Shown here piece by piece: positions 60,659 to 64,000 of a stretch of 64,000 nt of DNA (positions within the stretch are counted from its first letter, which is position 1; each line of letters begins with the position of its first letter). The stretch lies in the NCBI RefSeq assembly GCF_029960785.1, contig NZ_JASBQE010000058.1:1-64000 (forward strand), read 5' to 3'. The notes under the pieces were generated by a model. It had not been told where the DNA came from. It was given only the letters and a program-made list of their open reading frames with translations, and did not search any database. The translations under genes were made by a program, and so were the position numbers. Source of the stretch: Polyangium sp. 15x6 (lineage in GTDB: Bacteria > Myxococcota_A > Polyangia > Polyangiales > Polyangiaceae).

Positions 60659-62071
60659 TCAGCTGAAGATCGCGCGGAAGAGCAGGAAAAACAGCGCGGA
60701 GAGCGTCATCGAGGCGGGCAGCGTGAGCACCCAGGCGAGGCCGATGTTCCGGACCGTCGAGCCCTGCAGGCCCGAGCGCTGCGCGACCATCGTGCCGGCG
60801 ATGCCCGAGGAGAGCACGTGCGTCGTGCTCACCGGGAGCCCGAGCCACGCCGAGACGCCGATCGTGCTCGCCGCGACGATCTCCGCCGAGGCGCCCTGCG
60901 CGTACGTGAGGTGGCTCTTGCCGATCTTCTCGCCGACCGTCACGACGATGCGCTTCCAGCCGAACATCGTGCCGATGCCGAGCGAGAGCGCGATCGCCAC
61001 GAGGACCCAGTTCGGCGCGTACTCCGTGAGCGCGCGCAGGGCCTTGCGCTCCTCCGCGAGCTTCTTCGTCTCCTCGGGCGTGAGGCCGAGGTGGCCGCCC
61101 TTCTGCATGTTGTCGATGGACTTGTCCGCGAGCAGGAGATCCTGCCGGAACTTGAAGCGATCCATCGGCGGGATCTCCTTCGCCGACTTGCGGCCGTCGA
61201 GGAAGTGGTGGAGCTCGCCGAGGCGCACGAGCGTCTTCTCGGCCTCCGCCTTGGAGTGTTGATCGTAGTGGTCGCGGACGAGCGCCGCGACGTTGTCCGT
61301 GGCGCGCAGCGTGCGCTCGAGCTCCGCGGGGCTCGCATCCATGTTGATCGCGAACCCGGCCGGGACCAGGCCGATCAGGATGAGCATCACGAGGCCCACG
61401 CCCTTCTGGCCGTCGTTCGAGCCGTGGGCGAAGCTCACGGCCGCGCAGGTCGAGACGAGCAGGGCGCGGGTGCCGCGCGGCGGCGGCGCGTCCTTCGGCG
61501 GCGGCTCGAGCAGCGTCTTGTTCGTCGTGTAGCGCTTGATCAAGACGACGAGCAGCGCCGCGAGGCTGAAGCCGAAGAGCGGCGAGACGAGCAGCGCGAT
61601 GCCGATGTCCGCGGCCTTGCTCCAGCTCACGCCGTCGCCGAACCTGTGGCCGGGCAGGAGCGAGTTGGCGATGCCGACGCCGAGGATCGCGCCGATGAGG
61701 GTGTGGGAGCTCGACGCGGGGAGGCCCAGGTACCAGGTGCCGAGGTTCCACGAGATCGCCGCGAGCAGGAGGGCGAGCACCATCGCGAGCCCCGCGCCGA
61801 CGCCGCTCGAGACGAGCAGCTCCACGGGCAAGAGCTTCATGATGCCCATGGCGACCGCGATGCCGCCCGCGAAGACGCCAACGAAGTTGCAGAGGCCCGA
61901 GAGGATGACGGCGACGTGAGGCTTCAGGGAGTTCGTGTAGATGACCGTCGCGACCGCGTTGGCGGTGTCGTGAAAGCCGTTCACGAACTCGAAGCCGAGG
62001 GCGATCAAGAGGCAGAGGGCGAGGAGCGCGCGCACCCCGTTGCCGAGCGACGGATCGAGAAGAGCCTCCAT
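60659..62071 (-). CDS. pit: Inorganic phosphate transporter, PiT family
   Basis: A 470-residue membrane protein with both PiT signatures, FVNGFHDTANAVAT (N-terminal half) and FAHGSNDGQKGVG (C-terminal half), about ten membrane helices and a roughly 130-residue hydrophilic central loop. It moves phosphate (often as metal-phosphate) with protons or sodium. ATG at 62071; a GTG at 62077 would add two residues. A Pho-box-like repeat lies about 130 bp upstream, so expression under phosphate control is likely. Confidence 0.92.
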   Translation of the reverse strand: MEALLDPSLGNGVRALLALCLLIALGFEFVNGFHDTANAVATVIYTNSLKPHVAVILSGLCNFVGVFAGGIAVAMGIMKLLPVELLVSSGVGAGLAMVLALLLAAISWNLGTWYLGLPASSSHTLIGAILGVGIANSLLPGHRFGDGVSWSKAADIGIALLVSPLFGFSLAALLVVLIKRYTTNKTLLEPPPKDAPPPRGTRALLVSTCAAVSFAHGSNDGQKGVGLVMLILIGLVPAGFAINMDASPAELERTLRATDNVAALVRDHYDQHSKAEAEKTLVRLGELHHFLDGRKSAKEIPPMDRFKFRQDLLLADKSIDNMQKGGHLGLTPEETKKLAEERKALRALTEYAPNWVLVAIALSLGIGTMFGWKRIVVTVGEKIGKSHLTYAQGASAEIVAASTIGVSAWLGLPVSTTHVLSSGIAGTMVAQRSGLQGSTVRNIGLAWVLTLPASMTLSALFFLLFRAIFS

Positions 62072-62140
62072 GAACACGAGAGCCTTTCGGCGCCCCGGGG
62101 GCTGCTCATCCGCGCCATGACCCGAGGGGTCTCGCGCGCC

Positions 62141-62162
62141 GGAGACGCGGGGCGCCGTCTCC
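62141..62162. repeat. Hairpin in pit leader
   Basis: 7-bp arms GGAGACG/CGTCTCC (62141-62147 and 62156-62162) with an 8-nt loop, between the Pho-box-like site and the pit start. If transcription starts near 62176 this would be in the 5' leader. Confidence 0.35.
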
Positions 62163-62182
62163 TTACAGGACCGAGCCCCCGC

Positions 62183-62217
62183 ACGCTAGGTGCAGGTCCG
62201 TCACAGCACCGTGACAG
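62183..62217 (-). promoter_or_regulatory. Pho-box-like direct repeat and -10 box upstream of pit
   Basis: On the minus strand CTGTCAC-GGTG-CTGTGAC (62200-62217): two 7-bp near-repeats with 11-bp periodicity, the geometry of a PhoB binding site (consensus CTGTCAT repeats). TAGCGT (62183-62188) follows 11 nt later, the usual distance for a PhoB-activated -10. Position and target gene (phosphate transporter) both agree. Confidence 0.6.
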
Positions 62218-62273
62218 AGGGGTGTCTGAAGGATGGCTTTTCAGGTGAACGGACGGCTGCCGTGTCCTGGATC

Positions 62274-63263
62274 TCAACGAGCCGGTGGGCGTTTGTGCTG
62301 GGCAGCCTCCCGGAAGGCGCGAATCCCGAGCGTCACGGCGTGATCCGGGCCGAGCTCGGCCTCCGCGAGGGCGAGCGCGCGGTCGTAAAGCGAGAGCGCT
62401 TCGTCCACGCGGCCCTTCGCGTCGAGGAGGTTTCCGAGGCGGACCAGCGTGGGACGGATCTCGGGCGGATCACCGCGCGTCGCTCCGACATGGGCGGCGA
62501 GCGCGCGGCGGTAGAGGTCCTCGGCTTCGTCGGCGCGGCCCTCGGCCTCGACGAGGGTCGCGAGGTTGTGCTGCGCGAGCGCGAGGAGATGTCCGCCAGT
62601 CGGCGCATCGGTCTCCGTGAGGATGCCGATCGCGCGCCGCAGGGAGCGCGTCGCGTCGTCGCGCCGGCCCGCCGCCGCGAGCACCGTGCCGAGGTTGTAG
62701 AGGGCCTCGGCCGCGGGGCGCGAGCGCGCGCCGAAGACACGTTCGGTGGTGGTGAGCGCGCGGGCGAGGAGGAGCTCGGCCTCCGCGGTTTGCTTCTGCT
62801 TGGCGAGGAGCAGGCCGAGACGGCCGGCGACGTCGGCGATCGCGGCCTCGTCGGGGCTGCGCATGCGCTCGTAGCCCGCGAGGAGCCGGCGGTAGAGGCG
62901 GATCGTCTGGTCGAGGCGGCCTTCGCGTTCGTGGATCGCGGCGGCGAGCTCGTAGAGCTTCGGCAGGCGGGGCTCGGTGGGCGCGCCGGCGAGCGCCTCG
63001 GCGATTCGAATGGCCCGCGTGCAGGCGTCGAGCGCGTCCTCCGCGCGGCCCGCCGAGAGACGCGCCGCGGCGATCACGTAGAGCGGCGTCGTGAGCTCGG
63101 CCGCCTGCGCTCCGAAAACCTCTTCCCCGATCACGAGCGCTTCCGACGCCGCGGCCTCGGCCTCGGCGTCCTGCTTGCGTTCGAGCAGCGCGGGCAAAGC
63201 CGCGAGCTTGCGCTCGAACGCTCGCTTTCGCAGGGCCCGGCGGAGGCGACGCAGCACGCGCAC
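62274..63263 (-). CDS. TPR-repeat protein
   Basis: A 329-residue all-helical protein with about six tetratricopeptide repeats of the kinesin-light-chain type (ALYNLGTVLAAAGRRDDATR, LAQHNLATLVEAEGRADEAE, PTLVRLGNLLDAKGRVDEAL). A very basic N-terminus (MRVLRRLRRALRKRAFERK) but no signal peptide. It should act as a protein-binding scaffold. GTG start at 63263, 10 bp after the DUF885 gene, so the two are co-transcribed. Confidence 0.85.
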   Translation of the reverse strand: MRVLRRLRRALRKRAFERKLAALPALLERKQDAEAEAAASEALVIGEEVFGAQAAELTTPLYVIAAARLSAGRAEDALDACTRAIRIAEALAGAPTEPRLPKLYELAAAIHEREGRLDQTIRLYRRLLAGYERMRSPDEAAIADVAGRLGLLLAKQKQTAEAELLLARALTTTERVFGARSRPAAEALYNLGTVLAAAGRRDDATRSLRRAIGILTETDAPTGGHLLALAQHNLATLVEAEGRADEAEDLYRRALAAHVGATRGDPPEIRPTLVRLGNLLDAKGRVDEALSLYDRALALAEAELGPDHAVTLGIRAFREAAQHKRPPAR

Positions 63264-63273
63264 GCTCCTTAAT

Positions 63274-64000
63274 CTACGGCCGGACGAGGTCGCGCAGGTG
63301 GCGCATCGACGGCGAGCCGAAGCTCAGCACCTTGTCGTGGAAGGTTCGCTCCGTGAAACCCGGAGCGCCCTCGTTCGCCGCGCGGAGCTTCATCATCTCG
63401 GTGAAGCCGTAATAGTAGGTCGTGAGCTGCGCGCTCGTGAGCAGCGCGCGTTTCCACTTGCCCACGGCCTCGCCCTCCTCCTGGAACGCCTCGTTCGTCA
63501 TGAGCGCGAGCCCCTCGGCCTCGGTCATCGAGCCGGCGTGCACGCCGTGATCGAGCAGCGCGTTCACCGCGAGCCGGAGCACCATCTTCTCGCGCTGGAT
63601 GCGCACCTTCGGGCCGCCGAAGCCGTGTTTGGCCATGACCCACTCGCTATAGACGGCCCAGCCCTCGACGAACGGGCCGCTCGAGAACACGGCGCGGAGC
63701 TTCGAGGGGAAGCGGTTGTTGTGCATGAGCTGCAGGAAATGACCGGGCATCGCCTCGTGCACGGTGAGGTCGGCGAGCATGCTGCGGTTGTACTCGCGGT
63801 AGAACGAGAGACGGCGCTTGTCGTCCCAGTCGTTCGGCGTGGGCGCGATCGCGTAGAAGGTCTCGGCGCGCTCCTCGAGCGGGCCCGAGGCGTCGCAATA
63901 CGCAACGGACACGCCGCGCCGGTACTCGGGCATCTCGATGACCTGACAGACCTCGTCGGGCACCCGCACGATGTCACGCTCGCGGACGAACGCCGTCGCC
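63274..64000 (-). CDS. DUF885-family metallopeptidase-like protein (partial)
   Basis: The C-terminal 241 residues; the 5' part lies beyond the right edge of the window. It contains HEAMPGHFLQ (HExxPGH zinc motif) and FVEGWAVYSE with the third Glu ligand, both diagnostic of DUF885, a gluzincin-like group related to M32 carboxypeptidases. The C-terminus is complete. Probably a peptidase; presence of a signal peptide cannot be judged from here. Confidence 0.88.
   Translation of the reverse strand, partial: ATAFVRERDIVRVPDEVCQVIEMPEYRRGVSVAYCDASGPLEERAETFYAIAPTPNDWDDKRRLSFYREYNRSMLADLTVHEAMPGHFLQLMHNNRFPSKLRAVFSSGPFVEGWAVYSEWVMAKHGFGGPKVRIQREKMVLRLAVNALLDHGVHAGSMTEAEGLALMTNEAFQEEGEAVGKWKRALLTSAQLTTYYYGFTEMMKLRAANEGAPGFTERTFHDKVLSFGSPSMRHLRDLVRP

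Noticed and set aside
1..64000. tRNA, rRNA or phage integration sites
   Set aside because: I found no tRNA-like cloverleaf in the intergenic regions, no rRNA, and no integrase or phage structural genes. A tRNAscan-type search would be decisive.

Overview
The window is very GC-rich chromosomal DNA that looks myxobacterial, most likely order Polyangiales (the Sorangium/Polyangium/Minicystis side). The reasons are Hanks-type kinases fused to ATPase/TPR or PEGA domains, many Cys-rich secreted lipoproteins, a DUF1592/DUF1552 pair, a kelch protein with a MYXO-CTERM-like tail, and strongly third-position-GC-biased genes packed with 1-7 nt overlaps. I annotate 53 protein genes, the last cut by the window edge. 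I see no rRNA, tRNA, CRISPR array, prophage or insertion-sequence transposase.

Layout. 0.2-2.4 kb: minus-strand operon of four small secreted lipoproteins (one with a Kazal-like domain, two Cys-rich paralogs). 2.4-12.7 kb: housekeeping and hypothetical genes (M24 peptidase, VWA protein, two tandem paralogs of an unrecognised family, MDR oxidoreductase, GNAT, THUMP rRNA methyltransferase, cyclophilin, M19 dipeptidase). 12.7-16.1 kb: DUF1592-DUF1552 operon. 16.3-25.5 kb: NudC, a 1315-residue kinase/AAA/TPR regulator, a STAS-like protein, a secreted phospholipase C, an orphan histidine kinase. 25.5-31.7 kb: a tightly coupled four-gene operon (radical SAM enzyme resembling archaeal tetraether synthase/MJ0619, SDR, class III aminotransferase, SDR with an altered active site), divergent from an ABC-2 exporter. 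32.0-35.9 kb: two outer-membrane FadL-like barrels plus a Cys-rich/beta-propeller lipoprotein. 35.9-42.0 kb: kinase, PEGA protein and kelch protein in one operon. 42.1-44.3 kb: Cys-rich lipoprotein, FMN alpha-hydroxy-acid oxidase and a 300-bp palindromic element. 44.3-52.3 kb: a long cysteine-assimilation operon (Rrf2 regulator, cysteine synthase, CysO-like sulfur carrier, CysM, JAMM protease, APS kinase fused to an ATP-sulfurylase-like domain that has lost its ATP-site motifs, then two secreted proteins). 52.3-52.6 kb: an 11-unit 21/22-bp minisatellite. 52.7-64 kb: Nudix, HEAT-like lipoprotein, acyl-CoA dehydrogenase plus feruloyl-CoA-synthase-like ligase, AAA ATPase, Pit phosphate transporter behind a Pho-box-like repeat, TPR protein and a DUF885 protein.

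The two loci most worth following are the radical SAM/aminotransferase/SDR operon with its divergent exporter (25.5-31.7 kb), which looks like an uncharacterised lipid or small-molecule pathway, and the CysO-type operon (44.3-52.3 kb), where the sulfur carrier carries a three-residue extension after its GG and where an ATP-sulfurylase fold appears catalytically dead in the canonical sense. A recurring regulatory theme is a TANNNT-type box ending 6-10 nt before the start codon of several genes, which suggests leaderless or near-leaderless mRNAs.
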